From Sphingomonas kyeonggiensis (lineage in GTDB: Bacteria; Pseudomonadota; Alphaproteobacteria; Sphingomonadales; Sphingomonadaceae): DNA of 64,000 nt. The DNA lies in the NCBI RefSeq assembly GCF_030812785.1, contig NZ_JAUSTJ010000002.1, forward strand, positions 124,001 to 188,000. The letters are read 5' to 3'. Under the pieces are notes generated by a model. It was not told where the DNA came from. It made no database searches and was given only the letters and a program-made list of their open reading frames with translations. This document shows positions 18,474 to 26,193 of the stretch, one piece after another; positions within the stretch are counted from its first letter, which is position 1; every line of letters starts with the position of its first letter. The translations under genes were made by a program, and so were the position numbers.

Positions 18474-19025
18474 ATGGATACGCGCAGCTTGGTGCAATAT
18501 GAGCTATTCGGATTGTGGCTTCTGAAGCGGATGGCGCTTCGTTTCCGGTGCTTTGCCAAGGACGAGCGCTGCCGGGGAAGCTCCGTCATCGGACTGGTCT
18601 GTTCCTGGATAGAGACTGATCTTGAAGGGTATAGATTTGGCGATAACCTGATCGTTGGCTCGATGCTTGATGATCTCGCTCCGGATACTGAGGATCATCA
18701 GAGTCGCTATACTTCATCTGCGCTGGATGCGGTTAATGCGGCATCTATCATGCTCGATTTTCTGAAGACCAGGGATGTCTCTCTTATCAAGGAGATCGCC
18801 GATCTTGCGCGAGATAGCGTCGATATGCTCGCGCAGGAAATGATCTCGGACGATCTGACGGAGGCGGCGTTGGAAAATGCCATTGAGAACCATCCGCTTA
18901 TGGTGGAGGAGCTCTCGTTGCAGGAATATCTGTGGTCCCTTGCAGGCGAAGTGGCGGGATCGGGCGATTTCTTTGGCGATCTCATCCGGGCAAATGCCGA
19001 GGTGGAAGCGCGCTTGATGAAATAG
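18474..19025 (+). CDS. DUF416-like protein, second immunity candidate
   Basis: A 183-residue helical protein. The segments LDDLAPDTEDHQSRYTSSAL, ARDSVDMLAQEM and 'NHPLMVEELSLQEYL' match what I remember of DUF416 (YjaG-like) proteins, which recur as immunity proteins in polymorphic-toxin loci. The start is unclear: ATGs at 18429, 18462 and 18474 are in frame and none has a good ribosome site; I chose the one giving the usual N-terminus. A 250-bp gap separates it from the first immunity gene, so it may protect against a lost or foreign toxin. Confidence 0.65.
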   Translation: MDTRSLVQYELFGLWLLKRMALRFRCFAKDERCRGSSVIGLVCSWIETDLEGYRFGDNLIVGSMLDDLAPDTEDHQSRYTSSALDAVNAASIMLDFLKTRDVSLIKEIADLARDSVDMLAQEMISDDLTEAALENAIENHPLMVEELSLQEYLWSLAGEVAGSGDFFGDLIRANAEVEARLMK

Positions 19026-19070
19026 CGGCTAGTTCCATCGAGTGCGGGTTATAAATATTGCGGTGCGCAG

Positions 19071-19520
19071 ATGAATATCGACATGATAGTTGATCGCATC
19101 TCATCGATGACGGAAGCGGATGGATCTTTGAAACTTAAGGCATTTGGCCGTTGCATATTTTATATTGACGATGATATTATTAGAATATTCAGGCCGCAGA
19201 TAAAGGTTTCTTTCGGCGGCAGGATTTTAATTGGCGATATTGGATTCTTTTTAAGGTCGGAATTACCTGATATCAAAAATGGGCCTAAGAATATTGAGAA
19301 GCCAATTTCTCTTACTGTTTGTTCTACGATGAATATGCCGGATATAATCCGGGCCTCCGCCATTTCGGATGGTCAAATAAGTGCCGAATTTGTTAAATTG
19401 CTGATGGGATACTTAGGTAAAATACCCAATGATTTAGGTGATCTGGAAGAGATGTTTGGGGATTTTTATTTAAGCAATACGTTGTCACGAGTGCCGAGGC
19501 TTGCAAATTTTCTTCGGTAA
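19071..19520 (+). CDS. AT-rich orphan protein in the immunity cluster
   Basis: A 149-residue protein with strikingly AT-rich codons (many ATT, AAT, TTT, AGA) against a high-GC background, which suggests recent transfer. It has no signal peptide, is rich in Ile and Asp, and shows no motif I know. It begins 46 bp after the DUF416-like gene and ends at a decayed RHS segment. By position it is likely an immunity protein. Confidence 0.6.
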   Translation: MNIDMIVDRISSMTEADGSLKLKAFGRCIFYIDDDIIRIFRPQIKVSFGGRILIGDIGFFLRSELPDIKNGPKNIEKPISLTVCSTMNMPDIIRASAISDGQISAEFVKLLMGYLGKIPNDLGDLEEMFGDFYLSNTLSRVPRLANFLR

Positions 19521-19527
19521 GCAAGTG

Positions 19528-19765
19528 TTATCTCGAACGGCCTGACGTTCAACCCGCCTGTGGCCGCGGTATAAGCTATACCTATGACGCCGAGAACCGG
19601 CCGGGGGTGACCTCGGTGGGCGCGCAGCGGCGCCGGCGAGGGGGCGAGCGCGTTGGGTTGGGCATGTATTCTGCAGGGCCCGTATCTGCTCGCCTGTGCC
19701 CGGATGGTTCCTGCGGACGGGCGAGTAAATCAGGCGCAAATGGCGCATGTCGGGGGCGGCATAAG
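19528..19765 (+). pseudogene. Decayed fragment of an RHS core
   Basis: The stretch 19574-19600 matches 26 of 27 bases of the RHS gene at 16764-16790, and similarity continues to about 19628. A second block from 19660 matches the core from 17162 (GGGCATGTATT... then the region around TTCCTGC). The DNA between the blocks, present at about 16820-17160 in the intact gene, is missing. A third weak block (ATCAGG...GTCGGG) matches the 17240 region. The frame is broken in several places. It marks the end of a second, displaced RHS toxin copy immediately upstream of an immunity-type gene. Confidence 0.8.
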
Positions 19766-19767
19766 AT

Positions 19768-20256
19768 ATGGTTGCGAAGAAAAATAGAGAGAAGCCCATA
19801 GTGAAGGGGAGCGTGTTGGCGATCCCGCTCGAAAAGAATCATTGGGCATTGGGGGTGGTAATCAGTCCAGGGACGAGCTTCTTCATGGGGGTGGCTCTGG
19901 CCAGGCTGAACGATCCGGTGGTGGCCAGCGACCTTCAGGTGGATCAGTTGAGAATGTTTTCGTGGACGAACGATGCGGAGGTTTTTAGAGGAAACTGGCT
20001 AAATCTTGGAATAAATCTGCCGGTACCACATGTAAAACTTCCAGATTACAAGGTGTACGTGGGCGAAAAGGAAATGGTAGAATCCTTTGATGGAAGCAGC
20101 TTGCGAAGCTTTGACGCTGTTGCGGACGAGGGACTAACTTTCAGGAAAATCAGATCGCCTCTTCTGGTGCAGGATGCTGTGCAGGCGGCTCTTGGACTCG
20201 GCGCATGGAAAGCAGGTTATCAGGATATGATGCACGGATCGGTGGTAGTTCACTAG
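19768..20256 (+). CDS. Imm26-like immunity protein
   Basis: A 162-residue soluble protein. Its N-terminus (KGSVLAIPLEKNHWALGVVI) follows the pattern of Imm26-family immunity proteins, which open with a beta-barrel carrying an 'AIPL' strand. It directly follows an RHS core fossil, the normal place for a toxin tail and its immunity gene, so it is probably the surviving partner of a lost toxin. The TTT/AAA-rich codons in the middle suggest acquisition from elsewhere. Confidence 0.65.
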   Translation: MVAKKNREKPIVKGSVLAIPLEKNHWALGVVISPGTSFFMGVALARLNDPVVASDLQVDQLRMFSWTNDAEVFRGNWLNLGINLPVPHVKLPDYKVYVGEKEMVESFDGSSLRSFDAVADEGLTFRKIRSPLLVQDAVQAALGLGAWKAGYQDMMHGSVVVH

Positions 20257-20370
20257 GCGGGGCAGGCACGCAGCTGGGCTATGTCCGCTGGGCTGGCAGA
20301 CGACCATTGAATGGGCATGAGAACCCGCTAAGGTACTCGTTATGTTCCGCGGGTGCCTGGAGGAAAAAGC

Positions 20371-21549
20371 GTGACGCGCCTATCGCTGAAACAGGCGCGT
20401 CGCATCTTTCTTGCGGCGCAGGGATTTGGAGTGCGGCATCCGGCGCTGGTGGGCGCGCCGCATCTCCGCCGCACCGTCGAGCGGCTGGGGCTCCACCAGA
20501 TCGACAGCGTCAACGTGCTGGCGCGGATGCATTATCTGCCCGCCTTTTCCCGGCTGGGCTGCTACGACCGGGCGCTGCTCGAGCGCGATGCCTGGGGCCC
20601 GAAGCGCAGCCGGCGGCTGTTCGAATATTGGGCGCATGAAGCCTCGCTGCTGCCGATCGATCTTCATCCCCATTTCCGCTGGCGCATGGCGCGGGCCGAG
20701 CGTGGGGAGATCGGCTGGAAGGGGCTGCGGTCCTTCGCCCGCGAGCGGCATGGCGAGGCGAAGGCGGTGCTCGACCGCATCGCCGCGGAGGGGCCGCTGG
20801 CGGCGTCCGACTTCGAGAATGGCGGCAGCAAGAGCGGCTGGTGGGAGTGGAGCGAGACCAAGCTCGCGCTCGAATGGCTGTTCTGGTCGGGCCGGATCAC
20901 CACGGCGACGCGGCGGGGCAGCTTCGAGCGGATCTACGACCTGAGCGAGCGGGTGATCCCGCGCGCGGTGTTCGATCTGCCGACGCCCGACGCGGCGACT
21001 GCCCAGCGCGCGCTGATCGAGCGGAGCGCGCGGGCGCTCGGGGTCGCTACCGCGGCGGACCTGCGCGACTATTTCCGGCTGAAGCCCGAGGAGGCGAACC
21101 ACGCCATTCCCGAACTGGAGGAGGAGGGCGTGCTGGTGCCGGTGGCGGTGCAGGGCTGGAGCCAGAAGGCCTGGCTGCACCGCGATGCCCGGGTGCCGCG
21201 CAAGGTGACGGGCGACGCGCTGCTGGCGCCCTTCGATCCGCTGGTCTGGGAGCGGAGCCGCACCGAGCGGCTGTTCGGCTTCCGCTACCGGATCGAGATC
21301 TATGTGCCCGCCGACAAGCGCACCCATGGCTATTTCGTGCTGCCCTTCCTGATGGACGAGGCGCTGACCGCGCGGGTCGACCTCAAGGCGGATCGCCAGA
21401 ACGGCCGGCTGCTCGCCCACCGGGTCACGCTGGAGCCCGGCGCGCCGGAAGATACCGAGGAGCGGCTGGCGGTCGAGCTGGCGCGGATGGCCGAGTGGCT
21501 GGGCCTGGGCGAAGTACATGTCGGCGAGACGGTGAGGGGAGAGCGATGA
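20371..21549 (+). CDS. AlkZ/YcaQ-type DNA glycosylase (winged-helix, HTH_42)
   Basis: A 392-residue member of the YcaQ/AlkZ family, which removes bulky alkylated bases or unhooks interstrand crosslinks using three winged-helix domains. The catalytic QxD motif is visible as Gln43-Ile-Asp45 in HQIDSVNVLAR, as in YcaQ. The GTG at 20371 is chosen because GGAGG precedes it by 7 bases; the upstream in-frame ATG-like region has none. Its stop overlaps the start of tag (ATGA), so the two repair glycosylases are co-translated. Confidence 0.88.
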   Translation: MTRLSLKQARRIFLAAQGFGVRHPALVGAPHLRRTVERLGLHQIDSVNVLARMHYLPAFSRLGCYDRALLERDAWGPKRSRRLFEYWAHEASLLPIDLHPHFRWRMARAERGEIGWKGLRSFARERHGEAKAVLDRIAAEGPLAASDFENGGSKSGWWEWSETKLALEWLFWSGRITTATRRGSFERIYDLSERVIPRAVFDLPTPDAATAQRALIERSARALGVATAADLRDYFRLKPEEANHAIPELEEEGVLVPVAVQGWSQKAWLHRDARVPRKVTGDALLAPFDPLVWERSRTERLFGFRYRIEIYVPADKRTHGYFVLPFLMDEALTARVDLKADRQNGRLLAHRVTLEPGAPEDTEERLAVELARMAEWLGLGEVHVGETVRGER

Positions 21550-22118
21550 CCGACGATTTACAGCGCTGCAGCTGGGCGGTGGGCGACCCGCTCAACCGCA
21601 CCTATCACGATGCCGAATGGGGTGTTCCGATCCGCGATTCCCGCGAGCTCTGGGAGACGCTGATGCTCGAGGGCTTCCAGGCGGGGCTCGCCTGGATCGT
21701 CATCCTGCGCAAGCGCGAGGCGTTTCGCGAGGCCTTTGCCGGGTTCGATCCGGTCAAGGTCGCCGCTTTCGGGCCCGAGGATGTCGAGCGGCTGATGGGC
21801 AATCCCGGCATCGTCCGCGCCCGCGCCAAGATCGAGGCGACGATCCGGGGCGCGCAGATCTGGTGCGAGATGCGCGACCGCGGCGAGGACTTCGCCGAAT
21901 TCTGCTGGGCGTTCGTCGAGGGCAAGGCGATCCAGCGCCCGGGGCACGGCTTCGTCGCCACCACGCCGCTTTCGGAGACGATCTCGAAGGAGTTGAAGCG
22001 CCGCGGCTTCAAGTTCGTCGGGCCGACGATCGTCCATGCCTGGATGCAGGCGGTGGGGCTGGTCAACGACCATCAGCTCGGCTGCTTCCGCCGCGAGCTG
22101 GTCGCCGCGCTCGCCTGA
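21546..22118 (+). CDS. tag: DNA-3-methyladenine glycosylase I
   Basis: This 190-residue enzyme excises 3-methyladenine from alkylated DNA. The N-terminal RCSWAVGDPLNRTYHDAEWG and the C-terminal DHQLGCFRR supply the Cys/His zinc ligands of Tag (Cys8, His21, then His and Cys near residue 180). The helix-hairpin-helix segment lies around MGNPGIVRARAKIEA. The ATG overlaps the upstream glycosylase stop by four bases. The length is typical. Pairing with an AlkZ-type enzyme points to a small alkylation-repair operon. Confidence 0.95.
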   Translation: MTDDLQRCSWAVGDPLNRTYHDAEWGVPIRDSRELWETLMLEGFQAGLAWIVILRKREAFREAFAGFDPVKVAAFGPEDVERLMGNPGIVRARAKIEATIRGAQIWCEMRDRGEDFAEFCWAFVEGKAIQRPGHGFVATTPLSETISKELKRRGFKFVGPTIVHAWMQAVGLVNDHQLGCFRRELVAALA

Positions 22119-22183
22119 AATGATTGCACCCGCCCCGCGTTGGTGAGAGAATCGCGGCGGACCGGGCAAGGGGGATTTCGAAG

Positions 22184-22813
22184 ATGACGCTCAAGCTGTT
22201 GCCGTGCGTATTTGCGGCGCTGGGCATGCTCGCCGCCTGCTCGCCCGAGCCGAAGCAGCCGGTCAAGGACAAGGCCCGCGCCAACGAGTCGGAGATCATC
22301 GTCCCGCCCGAGGCGAACCTCGAGGCCAATGCCGCGAGTGCCGGGGACGAGGCGCCGGGTGTCGGCGTCAACCTGGCGCCCGACGAACTGACGCTCGTCC
22401 TGCCCAATGGCGCGTCCCGCCATGTCCGCTTCGGGATCGCCAAGGCGGATGCGGTGCAGATGCTCGGCACCGCGCTCGGCCATCCGGTCGAGCAGGCCGA
22501 GAACCAGGATTGCGGCGCCGGGGCGCTCGGCTATGCGGCGTTCCGCGACGGGCTCTCGCTCTATTTCCAGGACGGCAAGTTCGCCGGCTGGGACCTGGAC
22601 GGGCGCGAGAACGGCAAGTTCGCCACCGGCAACGGCATCGCGATCGGCATGACCCGCAAGGCACTGGAAGCCGCGGCCGGCAGCATCGATGTCGGCGAGA
22701 CCTCGATCGGCAACGAGTTCATGGCGGGCGACCTCTCCGGCCTGCTCAGCTCGCCGGCGCCCGACGGCAAGGTGACCAATTTGTGGGCCGGCGTGACCTG
22801 CATCGCGCGATGA
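22184..22813 (+). CDS. Predicted lipoprotein, unknown function
   Basis: A 209-residue protein with a lipoprotein signal peptide whose lipobox is LAAC at about residue 17, then a charged linker. The globular part has a 'GIAKADAVQMLGTALGHP' stretch and a second repeat-like 'GIAIGMTRKALEAAAGSI', giving two similar halves that resemble bacterial BLIP/SmpA-type modules. The start at 22184 fits the signal peptide. Its stop overlaps the next gene (ATGA), suggesting an operon. Confidence 0.72.
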   Translation: MTLKLLPCVFAALGMLAACSPEPKQPVKDKARANESEIIVPPEANLEANAASAGDEAPGVGVNLAPDELTLVLPNGASRHVRFGIAKADAVQMLGTALGHPVEQAENQDCGAGALGYAAFRDGLSLYFQDGKFAGWDLDGRENGKFATGNGIAIGMTRKALEAAAGSIDVGETSIGNEFMAGDLSGLLSSPAPDGKVTNLWAGVTCIAR

Positions 22814-23064
22814 GCATCGAGCGGCTGCTGATCGAGATCACCGGCTGGACCGGCGCGGCGCTGATCCTCGCCGCCTATCTGCTGCTCTCCTCGGGAAAGC
22901 TGACCGGCCAGTCGCGGCTCTACCAGTGGATGAACGTGGCCGGCGCCGGCTGCTTCGTGATCAACAGCGGCTGGAACGGCGCGATCCCTTCGGCGACGCT
23001 CAACGTCGTCTGGCTGCTGATCGGCGCGGTGACGCTGTGGCGCATCGCCCGGCGGCCGGAATGA
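22810..23064 (+). CDS. Small CBU_0592-like membrane protein
   Basis: An 84-residue protein with three hydrophobic helices (ITGWTGAALILAAYLLL, NVAGAGCFVINSGW, LNVVWLLIGAVTLW). The layout and the 'YQWMNVAGAGCFVINS' segment match the small CBU_0592-type membrane family, whose role is unknown. Four-base overlaps join it to the genes on both sides. Confidence 0.75.
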   Translation: MSIERLLIEITGWTGAALILAAYLLLSSGKLTGQSRLYQWMNVAGAGCFVINSGWNGAIPSATLNVVWLLIGAVTLWRIARRPE

Positions 23065-23477
23065 CGATCCGGCCGGCGCGCGCCGAGGAAGCCGGGGCGG
23101 TGATCGGGCTGTGGTATCTCTGCGGCCTGACCCGGCCGTGGAACGATCCCGTGCAGGACTTCGCCCGGGCATTGGAGGGCGAGAGCTCGACGATCCTGGT
23201 GGCGCAGGGCGAGGATGGCGAGATCGCCGGCAGCGCGATGGTCGGCGACGACGGGCATCGCGGCTGGGTCTATTATCTCGCGGTGGCGCCGGCCGTGCGG
23301 CGGAGCGGGCTGGGCCGGGCGCTGATGGCCGCTGCGGAGGACTGGCTGCGGGCGCGGGGCTGCCCGAAGGTCCAGCTGATGGTCCGCGAGGGGAACGAGG
23401 AGGCGCTCGGCTTCTACGCGGCGCTGGGGCTCGAGCGGCAGGGCGTCGTCACGCTGGGGCGGTTCCTGGGGGACTAG
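23061..23477 (+). CDS. GNAT family acetyltransferase (YpeA-like)
   Basis: A 138-residue N-acetyltransferase. The acetyl-CoA loop is visible as VAPAVRRSGLGRALMAAAE, with the downstream 'VREGNEEALGFYAALGLE' typical of the GNAT fold. The substrate is not evident. The length and the YLAVAPA...RSGLG pattern are those of the YpeA subgroup. It is the last gene of a run linked by ATGA overlaps. Confidence 0.9.
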   Translation: MTIRPARAEEAGAVIGLWYLCGLTRPWNDPVQDFARALEGESSTILVAQGEDGEIAGSAMVGDDGHRGWVYYLAVAPAVRRSGLGRALMAAAEDWLRARGCPKVQLMVREGNEEALGFYAALGLERQGVVTLGRFLGD

Positions 23478-23884
23478 AGCTTCTCGCCCGGCAGCGCGCT
23501 CGCCTGGCGGATCCAGTCCGCCAGCTGCACTTCGTCGATCGGATCCTCCTCGCGGATGTCGAGATAGCGGACCTCCTGCTGCTTCGACGGGCCGGGCGGC
23601 ACCGGATCGAGCGCGGTGCCGCGGAAGAAGGTGAGCTTCACATAGCGGTCGAAACAGTGGAACGAGAGGAACCAGCCTTCCCCGCCGGGGGCGCCGTAGA
23701 AGGGCGAGTTCCACTTCACCGCCTTGCGCACGCCGGGCAGGGTGCGGACCACGAGCGCGTCGACCGCGCGGCCGATGCGCTGCTTCCAGCCGGGCATCGC
23801 GGCGAGATAGGCGGCGACCGGGGCGTCGCCATCGCCCTTGGGGATCTGCGGGTTGCCGCCGGAGAGGAGTTTGGGTTCGGTCAT
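23474..23884 (-). CDS. DUF1801 domain protein
   Basis: A 136-residue protein on the minus strand. The segments VVRTLPGVRKAVKWNSPFYG and 'GWFLSFHCFDRYVKLTFFRG' are the signature of DUF1801 (YdhG-like iron-chaperone fold). Similar proteins often cluster with small enzymes; the biochemical role is unclear. Its start overlaps the stop of the upstream membrane gene by four bases, so they form a pair. The 3' end overlaps the convergent GNAT gene by four bases. Confidence 0.85.
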   Translation of the reverse strand: MTEPKLLSGGNPQIPKGDGDAPVAAYLAAMPGWKQRIGRAVDALVVRTLPGVRKAVKWNSPFYGAPGGEGWFLSFHCFDRYVKLTFFRGTALDPVPPGPSKQQEVRYLDIREEDPIDEVQLADWIRQASALPGEKL

Positions 23885-24303
23885 GCTGCCGGTTCCCTCG
23901 ATGCCGCGATGAGCCGGGACAGCAATGCCGCGCAGTAGGTGGCGAACGCGGCCAGGAACATGAAGGTGGCCGGCATGATGGGCGCGCCGATGGCGATGTC
24001 GAAATCCGGAAAATTGCTCACGGAAAGCAGGATCGCCTGGCCCGCATGGAGCAGCAGAATGGCGCCGGGGAGGACCAGCAGGTGCGCCAGCCAGCCCAGC
24101 CGGCCGCGCTTCGACCAGCGCCAGCACAATGCCGCGACCGTGATCGGACCATAGGTGATGACGACCTCGCCCGCGATCCAGATGGCCCATTTGGCTGTAG
24201 AGGCGGGCGCCAGATAGATTTCGGAGATCATCCGGAAATTGGGCACGGCAAGCAGGGTGATGAGGATCGCTGTGCACAAGGCCGATATTTCGAAGCGGTT
24301 CAT
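23881..24303 (-). CDS. Four-helix membrane protein
   Basis: A 140-residue protein starting MNRFEISALCTAIL, with four hydrophobic helices (around residues 7-25, 40-60, 72-92, 103-130). A longer open frame reaches 24474 but its extra N-terminus is antisense to the arsC-like gene's promoter region. No family is recognised. Its stop overlaps the DUF1801 gene by four bases. Confidence 0.65.
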   Translation of the reverse strand: MNRFEISALCTAILITLLAVPNFRMISEIYLAPASTAKWAIWIAGEVVITYGPITVAALCWRWSKRGRLGWLAHLLVLPGAILLLHAGQAILLSVSNFPDFDIAIGAPIMPATFMFLAAFATYCAALLSRLIAASREPAA

Positions 24304-24430
24304 CGCGGCGCCGTCCCGGAAATGTCCTGCGCGCGAAGCGTATAGCATGCGCACGCCGATCGAAAGCCGCCTGTATTCCGCCGCGAAGCGCGCTATCGCG
24401 GGCGGAAACCGCGAGAAGCGAGGACGCAGC

Positions 24431-24778
24431 GTGACCATCACCATGTACGGCATCAAGAATTGCGACACGATCAAGAAGGCGCGGACCTGGCTGGACGAGC
24501 ATGGCGTCGCCTATGCGTTCCACGACTACAAGACGCAGGGCATCGATGCCGCACGGCTGGCGCGCTGGAGCGGGATCACGGGGTGGGAAGTGCTGCTCAA
24601 CCGGGCCGGCACCACCTTCCGCAAGCTGCCCGAGGCGGATCGCGAGGGCGTAGACGCGGCCAAGGCGACGGCGCTGATGCTGGCCCAGCCCTCGATGATC
24701 AAGCGGCCGGTGCTGGAATATCCCGGCGGCGTGCTGGTGGGGTTCAAGCCGGATATCTACGCGCGGGCGCTGTTGTAG
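24431..24778 (+). CDS. ArsC/Spx family reductase-like protein (YffB-type)
   Basis: A 115-residue thioredoxin-fold protein. 'YGIKNCDTIKKARTWL' carries the single N-terminal cysteine of the YffB/Spx group, and RPVLEYPGGVLVGF is the family C-terminal signature. The enzyme is glutathione-dependent reductase-like, but its natural substrate is not known. The GTG at 24431 or the ATG at 24443 could be the start; AGGA precedes the GTG. Confidence 0.88.
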   Translation: MTITMYGIKNCDTIKKARTWLDEHGVAYAFHDYKTQGIDAARLARWSGITGWEVLLNRAGTTFRKLPEADREGVDAAKATALMLAQPSMIKRPVLEYPGGVLVGFKPDIYARALL

Positions 24779-24808
24779 GGGGCGCTTTAGGCCGTAGACT
24801 CATAAAAG

Positions 24809-24856
24809 CGGCCCGCCGGCTTACGCCCCATTATCGGTCGTTTGCGTGCCCTGACG
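24809..24856. repeat. Degenerate intergenic motif
   Basis: AAGCGGCCCGCCGGCTTACG followed by CCCCATTATCGGTCG is related to other decayed stretches at 8217, 9804, 10513 and 25431, which share 'CCCCA(G/T)TT/ACC', 'CCCATTCTCGGACG' or 'AAAGCGGCC' pieces. All flank hypothetical genes. The family is too decayed to give exact borders. Confidence 0.4.
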
Positions 24857-24890
24857 TTATGCTCACGGAATTCGCTGAAGGAAGCACGGG

Positions 24891-25349
24891 ATGATAGCCT
24901 TACTGAGTGCGTTATTGCTGGCACAAGCCGATGTGGAACCGTGCGAAGAAATCTGCATCGGTGCGACATACAACGGGAACAAGGAGTGGGAGCGGATCGA
25001 CCCAATCGCTTTTCGCGACATGCTTGCGATCATCCGGCCATATGACGCCTGTTATCTTGAGAAGGTCGCGATGCGCAGTTCGATCGTGGAGCGGGGCAAG
25101 GACCTCGAAACGATCGAGTCCGCATCAATCCTGGGATGGAACCTATGCGAAAAAGAGCGGAACTCCGCGACCAGAGCCTTAAGCGAACGTCTTGTTACGT
25201 CGGGGAAATCGCAGGAGATAAGTGGCAAACTTGCAGTTCAATTCCGGGCGTTCTTCTTGTCGGCGGCAATGTTGAACCACTTCAAGCGCCTCGGTCTTGA
25301 CGCGTCGTTCAAGAAGTATCGTAAGGGATTGAGTCGGACTAAACATTGA
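24891..25349 (+). CDS. Exported hypothetical protein
   Basis: A 152-residue protein with a short signal peptide (MIALLSALLLAQA) and five cysteines, two close together (CEEIC) near the mature N-terminus. The rest is helical. The start has GAAGGAAG upstream. Codon use is a little less GC-biased than in core genes. Function is unknown. Confidence 0.65.
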   Translation: MIALLSALLLAQADVEPCEEICIGATYNGNKEWERIDPIAFRDMLAIIRPYDACYLEKVAMRSSIVERGKDLETIESASILGWNLCEKERNSATRALSERLVTSGKSQEISGKLAVQFRAFFLSAAMLNHFKRLGLDASFKKYRKGLSRTKH

Positions 25350-25672
25350 AAGGCCTCGGCACGGTCGACCCCTCACCGCTTGTCGCTGCACCACCCTGCT
25401 GGCGAGCAGGCCCGCTTAATGTCCGCTCTCCACCCATTCTCGGACGCTCGGCCCCTCTGCCGAAAGCGGCCGTTTATGAGTTCACGACCCAGGAAGCATG
25501 CGGCCGGTTTGCGTTTAGTCCGTCACCCCGGCCCCTTCGGCGTAGCTCAGGGCTGGCTTGTGCCGGGGGCCACCAAGCCTCCCGGTTCACCGCAAGAGCC
25601 TCCTGCCCATCGCCTGCCTCCCGGTGGACCCCGGCACAAGGCCGGGGTGACGGAGTGAGTGGGGTGGGCCCC
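25350..25672. other. Gene-free 323-bp gap with decayed motifs and an inverted repeat
   Basis: It holds a degenerate motif at 25431-25480 (CCCATTCTCGGACGCTCGG then AAAGCGGCCG) and an inverted repeat with outer arms TCCGTCACCCCGGCC (25519-25533) and GGCCGGGGTGACGGA (25640-25654). No reading frame with gene-like composition is present on either strand. It separates convergent genes. Confidence 0.6.
25519..25654. repeat. Palindromic intergenic element (136 bp)
   Basis: Perfect 15-bp terminal arms enclose a spacer with further CCCCGGCAC/GTGCCGGGG complementarity. It is one of several palindromic families in the window and may act as a bidirectional terminator between the convergent genes. Confidence 0.6.
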
Positions 25673-26119
25673 TCAGAACCCCTTGCGGAACTTCTCCAGC
25701 ACCCAGATCTCCGGATTGGCGACGACCGGCGAGAAATAGTCGCCCTTGCCGCACACGGTGTTGAGCATGGTCAGCAGCACCGTGCCGGGCTTGGCGAGGG
25801 TCGGGTCGCTGGGGCCGGCCTCGGTATCGAGATACGTGCCGCGGACGTAGAAGCTGCTGTCGCGCATGAACGAGGTCATCGCCGTGCAATCGGCCTGGCG
25901 GGTGAGCATCGAGCGGTCGAAGTCGCGGGTCGGGCTGGTCGTCTCGTAGATGGTCTGCTGCTTGAACGTCACTACGTTGCCGTTGCGGCGGACCGAATCC
26001 ACGTCGACGAAATAGGCCATTTGCGGCGCCTGGTTCGAATAGGCGGCGAGGCGCCAGTTCTGGGCCGAGGCCGTGTGCGGAACGACGAGCGCGGCAAGCG
26101 CGAGCAAGGTGAGACGCAT
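25673..26119 (-). CDS. Surface-adhesin E-like exported protein
   Basis: A 148-residue protein with a signal peptide ending VVPHTASAQ. The mature part is short and beta-rich: 'WRLAAYSNQAPQMAYFVDVD SV' style strands followed by 'TFKQQTIYET', a layout like the surface-adhesin protein E domain. Two cysteines could form a disulfide. The adhesin role is not shown; many members are simply small periplasmic proteins. Confidence 0.6.
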   Translation of the reverse strand: MRLTLLALAALVVPHTASAQNWRLAAYSNQAPQMAYFVDVDSVRRNGNVVTFKQQTIYETTSPTRDFDRSMLTRQADCTAMTSFMRDSSFYVRGTYLDTEAGPSDPTLAKPGTVLLTMLNTVCGKGDYFSPVVANPEIWVLEKFRKGF

Positions 26120-26193
26120 CCTGATTCCCCCAATCTGGCGCCAACCACGCTAACGTCGATCCATTTCCGTGCAAGTAGCTGGATCAGGAACGC

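Noticed and set aside
25535..25575. tRNA-like GCGTAGCTCAGGG sequence
   Set aside because: The D-arm-like start is not followed by anticodon or T-arm stems; the stretch is the spacer of a palindromic repeat.
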